Notes: generated by a model from the letters alone, not told the origin. A stretch of DNA of 64,000 nucleotides from Myxocyprinus asiaticus (GCF_019703515.2 NC_059382.1:14859001-14923000); one strand, 5' to 3'. Shown: positions 33,414-45,850, counted from the stretch's first letter. Numbers and translations are program-made.

Positions 33414-34951
33414 AGCATGCAAGTCAACACGCAGGCCCAGACTGGCCATCGGGAACGGCGGGCGAAGTTCCGGTGACCTGGCGACTGATTTGGCCTGCTG
33501 CCCCGCTTGTTTTTATTTAATTCATTATTATTTTATATTATTGCCACACAAGTGATTTCTGAATTTTGCATTCAATAATAAATTGGTAATAAATCAAGAA
33601 TCCGCTAGTCTTGACTAATCTGGGCTACCCCTAAAATGGGTCATGCCACTGACATGCGGAAAAATCGCTCATTCAAGGATGCGTATTTATTCAGTGCATG
33701 GACAGAGCGCAGCTAACGTAAGTGTCTGAAATGCTTGTACACAGATCAGCTGAATGATAAACTTTACCCTTTTTAACTTAATGCTGTCTATCATAATGTA
33801 TGAAGCATGTTGTCTGCTGAAATAATGAAAAATAACCACAAAATTAACTGAAATGAGTGAGCACATTTTACCTGTCAGTCAGATGCGTGGAAGTTGCGTT
33901 CATTACTATAGCAAATAATAGGCTGCAGGCGTACTTTCTCTCAGAATCATCATTGACCGGTAGAAAGAAAAAGAAAGAAACAAAACTGTAGTGTTTTATT
34001 TGAAATTAAAATCAGATAAATGTTATCACGTCATACAGAATAAAATTAAGAATAATTAATAAATCAAATCAAATCATGTTTCTTTTTTAAATATTCTTGT
34101 GTTGCAAAGAACCTTTGTCACAAAAGCCCTATGTTTGATCCATGAAAACGTTCAATTAGGCCCTATAATGGCAGCAAATTATTGCAACATGGAGTGATAT
34201 TTACAACAAATAAATAAATCCTTCCTTTTGTACTGAGATTTCAATCACCAATGAAGACAAGATGAGTCAGAGAAAGAGAACAAAGAGGACAGGTATGTAC
34301 TATTCAGTGAACAACATTTTTTGTCGTTGAGAAAGTGCATGATATTTACATCTTTGGTAATCTATCCATGGAGTCATTGTTTGATTGCTTTTCATTAAAT
34401 GTATTGGTAACATGTTGAAATAAGGTTGTGTATCCATTAACATTACACAATGAATTACCATGAAAAATTAACAATACTTTTATAATTTGTAACCTTGGTT
34501 TATGTTAATCACTACACATACTAATAGTTTAATGTAAAAAATTTGTAATGTAACATCATGAAGAACTAACATGAACTAACAATTATCAATTTAATTCATT
34601 ATTTTAATTCATTATATGTATAAATTAACATGAACTAACTTTAACTGCCCCAAGTGGTCAAAGCGGTAACTGTCCTTGGGTTTATGGGCATGTGTGAGCT
34701 CCATTTTTCAGGTGTAATGTCCTTGGAAGGGTGCCAAAATCCAGTTGTGAAGCATTGTTCTGAGCTGTACAGGCTATAAAATAGTGAAGATGAATGCATG
34801 TTTTATAAACTGAAACCTCCAAATCAAACCCCAGATCTAAACCTAACCATCTATGGAGTAAAAGTGTACTCTTAGGGGGAAAAATGCAACATCCGAATGG
34901 ACCGAAACATGCTCATCACTTATTGTGCGAACACAATTTCTTACTGGTTTC

Positions 34952-35022
34952 AATGCTGGATTTGAACCTGGGTCTTCCATGCTGCTGATGTGATGTTCTT
35001 TCTGTTGCACCACAGGGGAAGG
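34952..35022 (-). other. Second tRNA-like module, opposite strand
   Basis: On the minus strand CTGTGGTGCAACAGAAAG is followed by GACCCAGGTTCAAATCCAGC, the latter a good B box. It mirrors the plus-strand module at 33346, adding to the fold-back organisation of the element. Not a functional tRNA. Confidence 0.5.
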
Positions 35023-35555
35023 TAAATATTCTGAAACTGATGCAAAAATGTCTGATAGGAGATGCCACTTGTCGGTGAGTTGGCATAATGTGGCAGTTCC
35101 AAGGGTAACGGAAGTCTCGGAAACAACATGCAGACTTCCCGTGTGATCATGTTGGTTTTTCATGTCACATTTAGCTTTTTATGTTACTATCGTTTAGTTT
35201 AGATTTAAGGTTTAGGTAGGGAGGCAGGTTTTGTTGATTTAAAACTCAGTAGAGCAATAATCTTAATACTGCATCTGTTTGGGAGAAAATGTAACTCGTT
35301 TTTAGCGCCACAAAGTGGACATTTCACCTTGGAACTGCTGCGATATGTGTTATGAACCACGTAATACAATTTTGCAAAAGTGTCACCACAGTCTTTTTCA
35401 TGAGATAAGGCTGCTAGAATGGCATTGGTTACCGAAAACTATTGCTTTTGCATGATGCTGCACCCACGACACCAGGTGTCAGTATACTGTAAATACAAGA
35501 CAATTGCAATATCTGCCAGTGCAACATCAACAAAAAATGACTGAGTGCATCTTTT

Positions 35556-35719
35556 AAAGGAATAATCCGGGTTCTCCATACAAGCATACAATGGTTGCAC
35601 CATACACAACCATTTTAAGTAAGTGTATTACTGCAAACACCTGATTTGGTGAGTTAAATTTTCCTATTTTGTTATGCTGTCGATTGAACTTGCCTTGTAT
35701 TTAACATAGAATATTCCTT
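35556..35719. mobile_element. Short MITE with inverted ends
   Basis: AAAGGAATAATCCGGGTTC on the left and the complement of GAATATTCCTTA on the right give AAGGAATA-type inverted ends. The interior TGCTGTCGATTGAACTTG is a phrase I associate with a common cyprinid MITE. No ORF. Confidence 0.5.
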
Positions 35720-37014
35720 AAATATTGATCCTATCTTACAATTGAGTGAGAAATTAAACGTACATGTTGCATTGTACAAAAGACATCAGAGAAAGACAAA
35801 AAAAAAAAAAAAAAAAAAAACCTGGTCCTGTTAGCTTGTTCTTTCTCTGTTTCCTCTTTAGTCTCGCCACCCATTTATTTTTCCTGTCCTCTGTCCTACA
35901 CGCAGGGGACATTAATCCAGAAATCTGCATATGTGCTGTGCGCCTCAGGAGCTGGGGCTGTCCAGACACGCCGGCGTATGATTTCACATTGTTTTGAGCA
36001 AATTGCAGCTTCTGATGATGGGAATCTAATTCCCACCGAGCATGGAGGAGGGGGGAGGTGGTGCAGGAACCATTACCGAGGCATCAGCCGTCCTGTGGCA
36101 TGGCAGTGCATTTGCCTGCATGGTGCCACTCATGCACACACTTCCACACAAACTCGCATACATCCAGGGAGGGGGCATCCTAATACACCAAATTGCTGAT
36201 ACACATGTAAGCAAATATCCTCTCAAATTACTCTTTCTCTTCAGGCCCAAGCTTGCAATGAGGCTGGTTATTTAAGAAAGCAAGGGAGTTTATTTAGTTT
36301 TTCCTCTTAAAAGAGCCCTAATTTGCATTGCATGCTGAATTACATGAACAGGAAGCCCCCCCCCCCCCCCGGCAGGGCTCGCACCACCTCCATATGCCTG
36401 TATTTTTGTCACATTTAAATTTAGCTGATTTAAGGACAGATGTGGTGTGTAATCAGTGGCACCCTCTGTTTATTTCTGATGAAATTGGACTTTGTTCAAA
36501 GAATGTTTGCATTTTGTAGTAAATTGCCACGTTTATTGGGGTCTAGAGTGTGCCATCATCCTCCATTTATGGCATGCATGCGTGCATATGGGACTCAGAG
36601 AAGAGATGGCTGATTTGCTCCTTGTTTAGAAAATGATGTCTATTTGAGTGTATAGTGATGCTGCACGGTATGTAGGCAATCCATCTAGACAATTAGCAGC
36701 GTGATTCAGACTACGGCAGCATGGAAAAAGCCACCAGCTGTGTGCATCATACCAATCATATGCTGAACACACTGTACAAATAAGCTCTTCTTTATACACA
36801 TCTCGGCATGATGTGTTTCACTATCAGTGTCCCTGAATAACCATTTCATTGCTAGGAGATTATTACCAGCATATTACTAATAAAAGCATTCCACAGAGCT
36901 ACAATTTTTGCCTTTATGCTTATGTTTTTATGCAAATATGCTTAATTAGCCTTAACTAGTTCAGACCACAGTTAGCATTATTGTTATTTTTATTCATTAT
37001 TATTATTCATTTTG
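35720..37014. other. Unique DNA, no supported exon
   Basis: A poly-A tract lies at 35798-35820 and a poly-C tract at about 36356-36370. Relatively complex sequence occurs at 35920-36060 and 36640-36830, but ORFs there overlap on both strands and match nothing I recognise. Confidence 0.45.
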
Positions 37015-37175
37015 TGTTCCAGTGGCTCAACCAGTAGAGCGTGGCACTAGCAATACCAAGGTCATACGTTTGATTCCTAGGGAACATACTGTACATACTT
37101 ATAAAATCCTTGAATGCATTGTAAGTTGATTTGGATAAAAGCGTCTGCCAAATACTGTACATTAATGTAAATGTA
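37015..37175 (+). mobile_element. tRNA-derived SINE with LINE-type tail
   Basis: CAGTGGCTCAACCAGTAGAG (A-box region) and GGTCATACGTTTGATTCCTA (B-box region) form a tRNA-like head. The tail TTGGATAAAAGCGTCTGCCA is shared by many fish SINEs and their partner LINEs. It abuts a MITE family A copy. Confidence 0.85.
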
Positions 37176-37456
37176 ATGCTGTTTCAATCCTGTATGACTT
37201 TCTTCCATTAAGCATAAAAGGAGTGAACAAAAGGAGAATGACATTCTCAGTCACCATTCACTTTGTCATTGTATGGTCAAAATATATGTGAATGGTGATT
37301 AAAGCTGTCAGTCCCTAACATTCTACATAACATATCATTTTGTGTTCCACAGAAGAAGAAAAAGTCCTACGGGTTTGGAACAACATGAGGGTAACTGAGA
37401 ATAAAATTATGACAGAATTTATTTTTTGGGGGTGATGTATTCCTTTAAGAATGTAT
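37176..37456. mobile_element. MITE family A, left end missing
   Basis: It has CAATCCTGTATGACTTTC, ATTTTGTGTTCCACAGAAG and GGAACAACATGAGGG in family order, ending in TTTTTTGGGGGTGATGTATT. The left terminal repeat is replaced by the SINE tail. Confidence 0.75.
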
Positions 37457-38619
37457 TAAGGCTTTACTAAGTAATTTAACATCAATAGGACCAGGGTGAT
37501 TTGAGTTAACATGTCTGCTGCAACAGTAACATGACAATACATTTTGAGTATATTTTCTCAGTCCAAAAAATAAAAGCCTAAAATCAAAAGGCATACTGTA
37601 TTATATTAAGATAACGTAGTACAACCTTAACAATAGGCTGATTTAAAAAAAAAAAAAAAAGAAGAAGATAAAATGGAAGTAACCTGAAAGAGAAAGAAAG
37701 AGGGTGGGCGAAGTTGTCAGGAGGAGTGTGTGAGCTAGCCAGATGATAATGTGGCATGACACTTCTGAAATGAGACACTGGTTGCCATGGCAAAGAGGTA
37801 GAGAGGCAGGAGGGACAGTCTCTCAAGAGGCCCAAATAAAACAAGCTGTAAATGATGTTTGATTAGAATTTAGATCATGTAATTGTTCAGGACAGGCCTT
37901 TTGTCAGCTGCTTTAAAGCTCAGGCTTTGGCAATTCTTAACAGAGCTTCCTCATCCATGGCAAAAATACTCTTTCCAGATCTTCCCATCTGTATCCCTTC
38001 CTGTCCCTCCATTTTTTATTTGCTTCTGTTTCTCATTATCTCACCTGTTTAACACACAGTAATGATACACTGAAATCTTCTCCAGTAAGACATTCATAAC
38101 AAAGTCAAATGTTAGTAACGTTAGAAAATGTTGTTGGAATATTAGGATATTCTAATATATATCAATACGGAATGTGCAAGCTCTTTTGCAAGCTCATTGT
38201 CTTGTGTGTGGGGATGATCCTGGAGGATTTTGCTTACCGGCAGTTGTATGGACAATCTGACGAGATGGGGATTTTAAAAATAGCTTCTTTCTCAAGCTCT
38301 CTAGTGCATTTTGAAGACAAAGAGAGATTAATTTTTGCCCTATGTTTACATTATGTCACAGTGACTGCATTGCTATGTCACCCAGACCTTACGAACATTC
38401 AAAACTCGAAAAAATAAAAGAAAATAAAGAAATATGGTGCAAATAAGGTTGGAAGAGAAACTGACACATACAGCAGGTCTGGCTGATTTACTATACCTCT
38501 GTCCTCAGATTTGTCTTGTTTGCGCCAAGGAGGTCTGTAATAGAGAAAGCTGCTCGTTAGCATTCCCGTTCATTTCATTTGCAGTACTGGTGCATGCCTA
38601 GTGTTAGTATTGACACATA
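37457..38619. other. No gene seen
   Basis: A poly-A run lies near 37645-37661. The ORFs at 37584-37844 (-) and 38109-38417 (+) have no recognisable domain and no splice context. Confidence 0.45.
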
Positions 38620-38906
38620 CAGTGGCCCAAAAAAGTATTTGGACACTTAAGCTACATATACTTTAAAAAGTAAGAATGTCATTGCATTAGATAACAAAAT
38701 ATCAAACCAAGTGCCATTTAGTTTAAAGAACATGCATTTTTTTTTTTTTTTTTTGTGGAAAAATTAAGTTTTGAGATTTCTAGTTCAGAGAAAAGGTCTT
38801 GCATCTGTAAGCCGATGCCACTTGATTTGATGTTTTTCTCTATATGCAATGAGATTCATAAATTTTTTAATGTGGCTTTAAGTGTCTAAATACTTTTTGT
38901 TGCACA
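38620..38906. mobile_element. Tc1-type MITE with TA flanks
   Basis: CAGTGGCCCAAAAAAGTATT on the left matches the complement of the right end (AACAAAAAGTATTTAGACAC). TA lies at 38618-38619 and 38907-38908. 287 bp, with a T run in the middle and no ORF. Confidence 0.75.
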
Positions 38907-39423
38907 TATGGCATAAGATCTACATGGAAAGATCTTCAAGTACCAGCAGTGTAAAAATAGGATTCCATCGGTGACCTTAAAATAATTCTATTATTCAAAT
39001 ACTATATCCCCTCCACCCCGCCCTCTCCACCAGCCCAGGGAGTAATGAACTGCTTACCAAGCCTGAACTAATCAAGTCTGACTGCTCTCTGTCATTGTCA
39101 ATTACACAGCAGCCTTTGCCAGTGAGAGGGCTAACAGAGACTTATACTATAGCTACAAATTGAAAGTAATGTGTGGAAAGGATGAGGTCGAATACAGACT
39201 CCCATTGCAAGGCTGCCTTTTGTTCTGCACAGTGTTTAAAGGCTGTCCTCACATTTACAGTCAGGCTGGGACAGAGGACTGTTTGATTTTAAACTGTACG
39301 TCTATGAGGAAAAGGGTCCTTTTTGCTGAAAGTTCACATTTTCATGAACTTTGCTGAGTCTGTGCGTAGTACTGGGTGGGATACTGATTCACTAATAGAA
39401 AAATTAAATTAATGTAAATGTAT
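38907..39423. other. No gene seen
   Basis: Unique DNA. The ORF at 39160-39357 is short and has no recognisable domain. Confidence 0.45.
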
Positions 39424-39596
39424 AAATGTAGCTTAAACCAGCCTAAGATGGTATAATGGTCTTAGCTGGTTTTCCAGGGTGGGAGACCAGCTGGCAGACC
39501 GGCTAAACCAAAGGAGCACCAATTTGGCCAGGCAGGGAGACCAGCTTGAAACAGCTAAGACCAGCAAACCAGCTTAGACTGATTTCAGCTGTTTGT
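39424..39596. mobile_element. Palindromic MITE built of AGCTGGT motifs
   Basis: TTAAACCAGCCTAAGATGG and GGTCTTAGCTGGTTTTCC on the left are matched inversely by AAACAGCTAAGACCAGC and AAACCAGCTTAGACTG on the right. Able to fold almost end to end. No coding capacity. Confidence 0.75.
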
Positions 39597-41104
39597 TTGT
39601 TTTTTTTTTCTGTAGAGTTATATGGCATATTTACATTAACTATGTGTACTGGAGCAATAATCAGTCTGTAGTGGACTTCAGCATGTAAAAATGTAAACTC
39701 GTGGAGACCCATGTTGGTCCCAGCTGTGTGACTACCTTTCCCACTGTGTTTGGCTAATCAATGCCAGACATCATCAGTAATCACAGCAGTGCAGCTTGGT
39801 GACACTGCTTGCCTGACTCTCGGCACACACTTCATTTCAGCACTGGGCTGAGACTTTTCTGACTTCTTCAAGTAGAAAGGCTTTTAAAACATTCAGCGTA
39901 CTGATCAGGAAAATGAAAACAGTCCTCTTCAATTGATTTCGTGTGGTCTTTAAGATTAGCAAGACAGAAAGATACTAACTGTTTTTAAATTAATGACGTA
40001 TCAAAGCAGATATTATTTTACTTGAATAACAATTTAGTAAAAAAAAAAAAAAAAATACGACTAAGCCTGATACCTTACAATGCAGAATTAGATATATTGC
40101 ACTCGGATCTCTAGATGAGTGAGGCTATTGTGAACTCCTCTTTTATCTTGTTCTACCCAATGGCGCTGTCACTCACCACTATGTGTATTGGGATTACAGA
40201 ACAAGAGACCAATGATCAGACACCTCAGCTAATAAAATGTGCTGCTAGATTGTTCGCACTAGAGCTCATAGCTCCATATTCATTTACAGTGTGTGTGTGT
40301 GTATGTATGTGTCCTTGGCATACTGTAAGTAAGAGTGATTTCATGCATATCTGGTGGGTGCCCGTCCATGAAATCCAACAGTAGGGGACTGATACCTGTG
40401 CTATCCATTACAATCATCCTGAGAATAAAGCACATCTCCTTTTCAGTCTGCTTCCAGCCATGTTATTTAAAGTAATTAACCTTAATTTGCCGAAAAGACA
40501 GAAATCTTTATTAGACTGTTGCCACTTAACCAGACCCAGAGCCCACCGAAGTCCATTTCCCTTGGCTCCAAATGGCGTCTCTATTTAATCAAAATTCATC
40601 CATCAGATTTCAATTTTGAATCGTCCTTTAATTGGAAGTTACAATCCTGGTTAATAGTCTTATAATTTGTACGCTCTAATAGTGGCACTGCTGGGAGCCG
40701 CTCTATTTTCAGTGGCTGTGCACCTTTGCATAGAGCCCGAGAGAACTTTTTACCCCACCACTGTCTGCCTGTCCCCCCCCATCTACCACCACCGCCACTC
40801 CACCATCCTCCTGCCCATCTCCATACCAGTCCACTGAGGCAGCAACACCATCACTAATAGGAGCTTGAAAATTGGGTCAAATCACGCCCTCAAACAGCCG
40901 CTGCACACATGCACATAGATGCTTCCATTTCAGTTCGCAACCCATATATAGAATGATATGATGATACTAAACCTGGCCTTGCTGTTTGATTATCTGCTTG
41001 CGAAATGACATCCTTCTTTGTTAACAACATAGGGCTTTGTAGAATTTGTACATTGCAAGAACATCATGGGGATGCCATGTATATAGGTTTTATATACACT
41101 ACAA
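39597..41104. other. Unique DNA with a possible conserved non-coding element
   Basis: At about 40440-40760 a long complex stretch contains GTAATTAACCTTAATTTGCC, CTCTATTTAATCAAAATTC and GTCCTTTAATTGG, rich in homeodomain-type core sites and free of repeats. This is the best non-coding regulatory candidate in the window. A poly-A run lies near 40039-40055. No exon is supported; the 40115-40384 ORF has no recognisable domain. Confidence 0.4.
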
Positions 41105-41106
41105 TA

Positions 41107-41309
41107 CAGTATCAGTCAAAAATCTGGATTTCGAAAAAATAATCTCATTCTTTATTATTACTATTTTCCACATTTTAGTTTAGAATAATAGTAAAGTCAA
41201 AAACTATGAAATAACACAAATGGAAGTATGGGAATTATGCAGTGACCAATTTTTTTTTTAAATAATTAAAAACTATTATATTCAATTCTTGAAAGTAGCT
41301 ACCCTTTCC
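41107..41309 (+). mobile_element. Tc1-like remnant, left part (continues at 53940)
   Basis: It starts CAGTATCAGTCAAAAATCTG after TA, contains AACTATGAAATAACACAAAT, and breaks at AGTAGCTACCCTTTCC. The right part resumes at 53940 with CTCTTTCCTAGATTAAAAC and CCCTGGGCATTCTCTC, fading near 54000. It was the target of the 12.6-kb insertion. Confidence 0.75.
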
Positions 41310-42394
41310 GGTAACACTTTACAATAAGGTTGCATTTGTTAACATTAGTTAATGCCTTAGTTAACATGAACTAACAATGAACAACACTTATTTACAGCAT
41401 TTATTAATCTCGGTTAACCCTAAAACGCCGTGTGTAGGACTGTTTCACTCTCTGTTCAAGCTGAAACAAAAATCACAGAGCTCTGAAAATTCTGACTTAC
41501 ATTTTATAAGATATATTTAAAGTGTGATCTAATATTTCTGTGTATGTTCATATATGCAACCTGTCACCTCTGTCATTATAAAGATCTCATTATTATACAT
41601 TACAAGCTATTATGATGTCATATTACCATAACTTCCTTAGACCCAGTGAAAAAAGTTGTACAATTTCCCTTTTTTAAATGTCAATATAGTGTTTGGTGCA
41701 TAAAATACATATGATAAAAATTGTTTATTGAAAAAAAACGTTTTTTATTCATTAACATTTTTTTAGTGATTCGTACATATAACAATGAAAAACAAAACAT
41801 ATATACACTGAATCAACATTTAACCCCTACTATTACCCCTCCCCTTCCCCCTCCCCAATCACCAACCCCACCCTGACCCCCAGCAAACATCCTTGTGGTC
41901 ACATATAAATACACACACACACACACACACACACAAAGCAAAAAAATAAAATAATAATCATACACATTTAAAACTATACTTCTGTATCCACAGCCCCTCC
42001 CTGAGAGTCCCCCAAAAACGCCAAATAACTGCCCCATTTCCCATCAAACAAATCCCAGATCCCCAGCCTTCTACATGACACCTCCTTGAAAGCTGCCACC
42101 CTCCCCATCTCCACGCACCACTCACGAAACGAGGTTGATCTAGCCGACTTCCATCCCCTTAAAATAATCTGTCTGCCTAACATAACACTGGTCAGAACCC
42201 AATTTTTTATGTGTTTATCTCCTATATTGGGGCAAAATTAAATTTGAGTGCCCAATACTTCACACATAAAACTTTGAACCTTCAACCAAAATTCTAGATA
42301 CCGACTTGACATTTTTTAGAATCCTAGCCCAAACTCCCTCCTCCAATACCAAGTTCAAATCTTTCTCCCACAATCTCTTGATAGAAGATATATC

Positions 42395-42658
42395 TCAATC
42401 CCCTAGACTCTGAATTAGCAGGGAGTAATACACTGATGCCTCATGTCCTTTTCCAAAAGCAGTAATCACCACTCCCAGAGTATCTGCCACTTTAGGCAGG
42501 TGTATGCTACTCCCAAAAATAGTACAGAGCAGATGGCACAGCTGTAAATACCTAAAGAAATGAGATCTGGGAATCCCAAAATATTGAACCAAATTTTCAA
42601 AGGATCTCAACACTCCACTCTCATATAGGTCACTGAGCATATTAACCTCCCTCACAAT
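42395..42658 (-). pseudogene. L1 ORF2 C-terminal fragment
   Basis: The minus-strand ORF contains LRSFENLVQYFGIPRSHFFR and YLQLCHLL, the L1 ORF2 region downstream of RT that precedes the C-terminal zinc knuckle. It then loses its frame near 42395 (LIQSLGD). RT, which should lie upstream, is deleted: this fragment follows endonuclease sequence after fewer than 100 unassigned bases. Confidence 0.8.
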
Positions 42659-42699
42659 CCACTCTGACCAGCAGAAAGGGGATTTATTAATACATCATT

Positions 42700-43288
42700 T
42701 TGGATTCAGCCAAATGCTCAAGGCAATGGGTTCAAAAGTCTCCAAATATCTGTAAGACCAAGATTTTTACACATCCTGTGAAGCGTCAATGTTGCTCTAG
42801 GGGGCTTACACACATTTGCTTCACTATGATCAAGGACTGAGTCATCAATAGATTAAAGTCTCCTCACAATATTATATAATGAGGGGTGCCAGCGGCTTGC
42901 AACATCCCTTCAAGTCTATAAAAAAGCCCTTATCATCAGTATTAGGTGTGTAAATATTAGCCAAAATCAGCCTTTGCCCCTGAATTTCTGCTAAAACAAT
43001 AATGACTGTTCCTAATTTATCTTTAATCTGTTTGAGACATTTGAATTGTAGATGCTTACTTATCAGTGTAATGACTCCCCTGCTCTTACTTGAGCCAGCA
43101 CTAAAGAAAACAAGTTCACCCCATATCTTCCCAATTTTTTCAGCTTCCTTTGGGGAAAGATGCGTTTCTTGAAGAAACACTTTCTTACATTTAAGAAGAG
43201 AAATAACCTTCCTTCTTTTTATGGGGTGGCCCAAACCATTTACATTCCATGTGGAGAGAGACAATCCATTCATGTTATCATTTGACAT
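42700..43288 (-). pseudogene. L1 ORF2 endonuclease
   Basis: The endonuclease nicks target DNA to prime reverse transcription. The ORF 43288-42872 shows LSTWNVNGLGHPIKRRKV (metal-site Asn), VFLQETHLSPKEA (catalytic Glu), SSKSRGVITLISKH and ILANIYTPNTDDKGFF. After a frame change, GDFN-like residues and MTQSLIIVKQ continue to about 42700. The terminal SDH-containing part is not seen. Frameshifts and the downstream deletion make it inactive. Confidence 0.85.
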
Positions 43289-44015
43289 TTTGACATATTA
43301 GAAAAAATAGTTTGTATGTCAAAAATGAAAATATAAAGACCACATTCCAACATTTGTGTAAGAATCAAACCCCAAACTTCCCCCCGAACAAAACAAACAG
43401 ATAAAAGAAAAATGTGCGCATTAACCCTACGCACGACAGCGCTAACTGGCGTCCATCCCTCTGAACTCAAACAGTCCATGTACACCTACGAGAGCCCCCG
43501 CAACAACTTTGCCATCGGATTGCTCAGGTCTGGTGTTTCTATACAAATTTTGTGAGACAGAATTACACAACAGAAGATAATCTATAAAACAAACTCCAGC
43601 CAATAGGCGGAATAAACACAAATAACGTGTAGATTCATCCACATAACTGTCCCGAAGGTGTGTTCCTCCACAAAACAAGCTCCAGCCGCTAGCAAAAAAA
43701 AAGCCGTTCAGTTTCCTCAGGCAGTCAAACAAATGTTCAGTAAACTGGCTACATGAGTGCAACAAATGACTCAGTCACTCCAATGTCCTGCAAAAAATAC
43801 TCCACAAAACAAACAGGAGGCATAAGCACAAAGAATGTGCAGATTAATTCACAACACTGTCCCGAAGGAGTGCCACTACACAAAACAGCTCCAGCCGCTA
43901 GGCGGCACCAGCACAAAAAGAAACAAAAAAGGTGCTCAGTTTCCTCGGACGGTCAAGTGAATGTTCAGTGAGTCGGTCTACTTGGCTGCAACATGAGTAC
44001 CACAAAATAACTTAC

Positions 44016-44760
44016 TCAGTCCGTTGACTTTATGAAGGACATCACTTGCTGGGGACATGTAAATATTTCCTTAGCATCTATTCTCAATTTGGCCGGGAAC
44101 ATCAGTGCAAAAGCGACCTTCCGTTGATGTAAGAGTTTCTTGCATTCCTTGAATCGATCACGTTTCTCTCTTGATGAATTCACAAAGTCTGGGAACAAGA
44201 AAATGTATTCTTCCAAGAAAGCCTTCCTTTACTCCTCACCTCACGTAACACGAGATCTTTATCGGATGATCTCAGAAATTTGGCCAGAATTTATCGGGGC
44301 CTGTCTCCCTCAGCGTATCGCCAAGCCGGAACTCTGTGAGCTTGCTCGATTTCCAGCTTATGGCCTGTTATGTCGAGCAGACTTGGGAACAGCCCATCAA
44401 GGAATTTCACCATATCCCGACTTCGTCCTCAGGATTCCAACAATTTGGACGTTATTCCGTCGGTTACGATTCTCCAAGTCCTCCAACTTTTCCAAGACGT
44501 GCTCCAAATCCACCTTGGTACCTAGTGGATTAACAGTTAATTCCCTCTCCGAATACTCCAGATAATTGATCCGTTTCTCGACATCCCCCACTCTTGTAAC
44601 CACCACAGTGAATTTAGTCTCCATGGCAGTGATCGATCGACGTATTACAGAAAGATCCTCCAAGACAACAACAACCTTCGTCAGCATTGCTGACATGTTC
44701 AGCAATTCTCGCCGAATTTCCCTCACTTCTCCAGCCAAATCGGCTCCCTGGCTTGCGGCC
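44016..44760 (-). pseudogene. L1 ORF1 (RNA-binding protein) pseudogene
   Basis: L1 ORF1 proteins trimerise through a coiled coil and coat the element RNA. The ORF 44738-44397 holds a heptad-like helix (LLNMSAMLTKVVVVLEDLSV to VEKRINYLEYSERE) and the start of the RNA-recognition domain, LEDLENRNRRNNVQIVG. After frameshifts, 44216-44016 gives the C-terminal domain: FPDFVNSSREKRDRFKECKK, then VAFALMFPAKLRIDAK. The order matches fish L1 ORF1. Broken in several places. Confidence 0.8.
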
Positions 44761-45850
44761 TGATGCTCAGGGTGTCAGCTTGAGCACGTAAGTGTCTTTT
44801 AATGTCACCAGAGCCCGAGGATTTTGAATTCTTTGACATATTGTCTTCCTAGAACAGTTAAGAATCAGTGTCGAATCTCACCAGTTTATGACATAAAAAG
44901 TATTAAAACTAGCAAAGTGCGCAGAGCTCACCGTTCACACGTTCGAACCTCGCATGGCATCACGTGACCCCCCCCCCCCCCCAAATATTTTATTCATATT
45001 TATTTGATGTGCTGATGTATATTTGATTGGATGAAAAGGTTTTTAGTCCAAGGAGAGGAAGTTGTCATGGCCAAACTCTCAAACATTTGGTATCTCTGAA
45101 AAGCCCAGGGAGTCCTCTAATAATACCCCAAGATTTACCACTGTAGCATGTATGGGCTAAGAAAAACTTAAGTAACATAGTATGTCCTAAACAAAAATTA
45201 ATTGCTGGGCCTCAGGAGGATAATGACCTTTAAAGCCTAATGTATCAAATATGATACATTACATTTGTTTTTGTTTTTTTATGATTTCTTTTTTTTTATA
45301 GTTTGTCTAAGAGTACTAAAACAGTTTAATGTAAAAAAAAAAACAAACAATTATGACAATTCTTTCATATTTCAGGCTTTACAGGGTTAATGTTAATTAA
45401 TACATATACTAACACATTTCTTAACATTAAAAAATGTATAAGTTAAAATTACTTCATGCATTAGCTAACCTTAACTAACAATGAACAACACCCTTTTACA
45501 ACATTTATTAATCTTGGTTTATGTGTTAATTTATAGATACATAGTTAATGTGAACTAACAAGGAACTGCACCTTTTTACAGTGTTTATGTTCATTTATAC
45601 AACCCCAATTCTGAAAAAGTTGGGACAGTATGAAAAATGCTAATAAAAAACAAAAAGGAGTGATTTGTAAATTATATTCACCCTTTGCTAAAGCACCACA
45701 ACTACACATAATATGATGTTTTACCTTGTGAATTGTATTTTTTTTTTTTTAAATGTTTTTTTAAATGTACAGTAATTTCAAATCAGATGATTGCAACACA
45801 CCCAAAAAAGGTGAGACAGGGGCAATTTAAGACTAATAACAATTTGATGA

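Larger units (their letters stand above)
33051..35386. mobile_element. 2.3-kb element with ~90-bp TIRs
   Basis: The left TIR begins TGCAAAATGATTTTTACGTG and continues through ATATTGCAGCAGTTTCC and TAGAGGCGCTAC. The complement of the right TIR reads TGCAAAATTGTATTACGTGG, then CATATCGCAGCAGTTCC and TTGTGGCGCTA. Family phrases are shared with 15912-16472 (CTGCTATCTTATGACA, CTATAGTGCATGA). The interior holds two tRNA-like stretches on opposite strands and AT-rich filler. No transposase was recognised, so it is non-autonomous and unclassified. Confidence 0.75.
41750..44985 (-). mobile_element. L1-like LINE with internal deletion
   Basis: On the minus strand the order is 5' region with a poly-C/G tract (44970-44984), ORF1 remnant, endonuclease, a jump, then the extreme C-terminal part of ORF2 and a 3' end with an AC run (41911-41937). 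At 3.2 kb it is about half the length of a full L1. The missing piece is essentially the whole RT domain. Confidence 0.85.
41418..45386. mobile_element. Candidate piggyBac-like element holding an L1
   Basis: TTAA flanks both sides (41414-41417 and 45387-45390). The ends are CCCTAAAACGCC and, complemented, CCCTGTAAAGCC. That fits the piggyBac pattern, but only about 9 of 12 terminal bases match and TTAA is common in this AT-rich host. The non-L1 interior (41418-41750 and about 44990-45386) has no ORF of interest. Confidence 0.5.

Noticed and set aside
34952..35022. A tRNA gene on the minus strand
   Set aside because: B box is good but the acceptor and anticodon arms do not pair convincingly; better explained as a SINE-like module in a TIR element.
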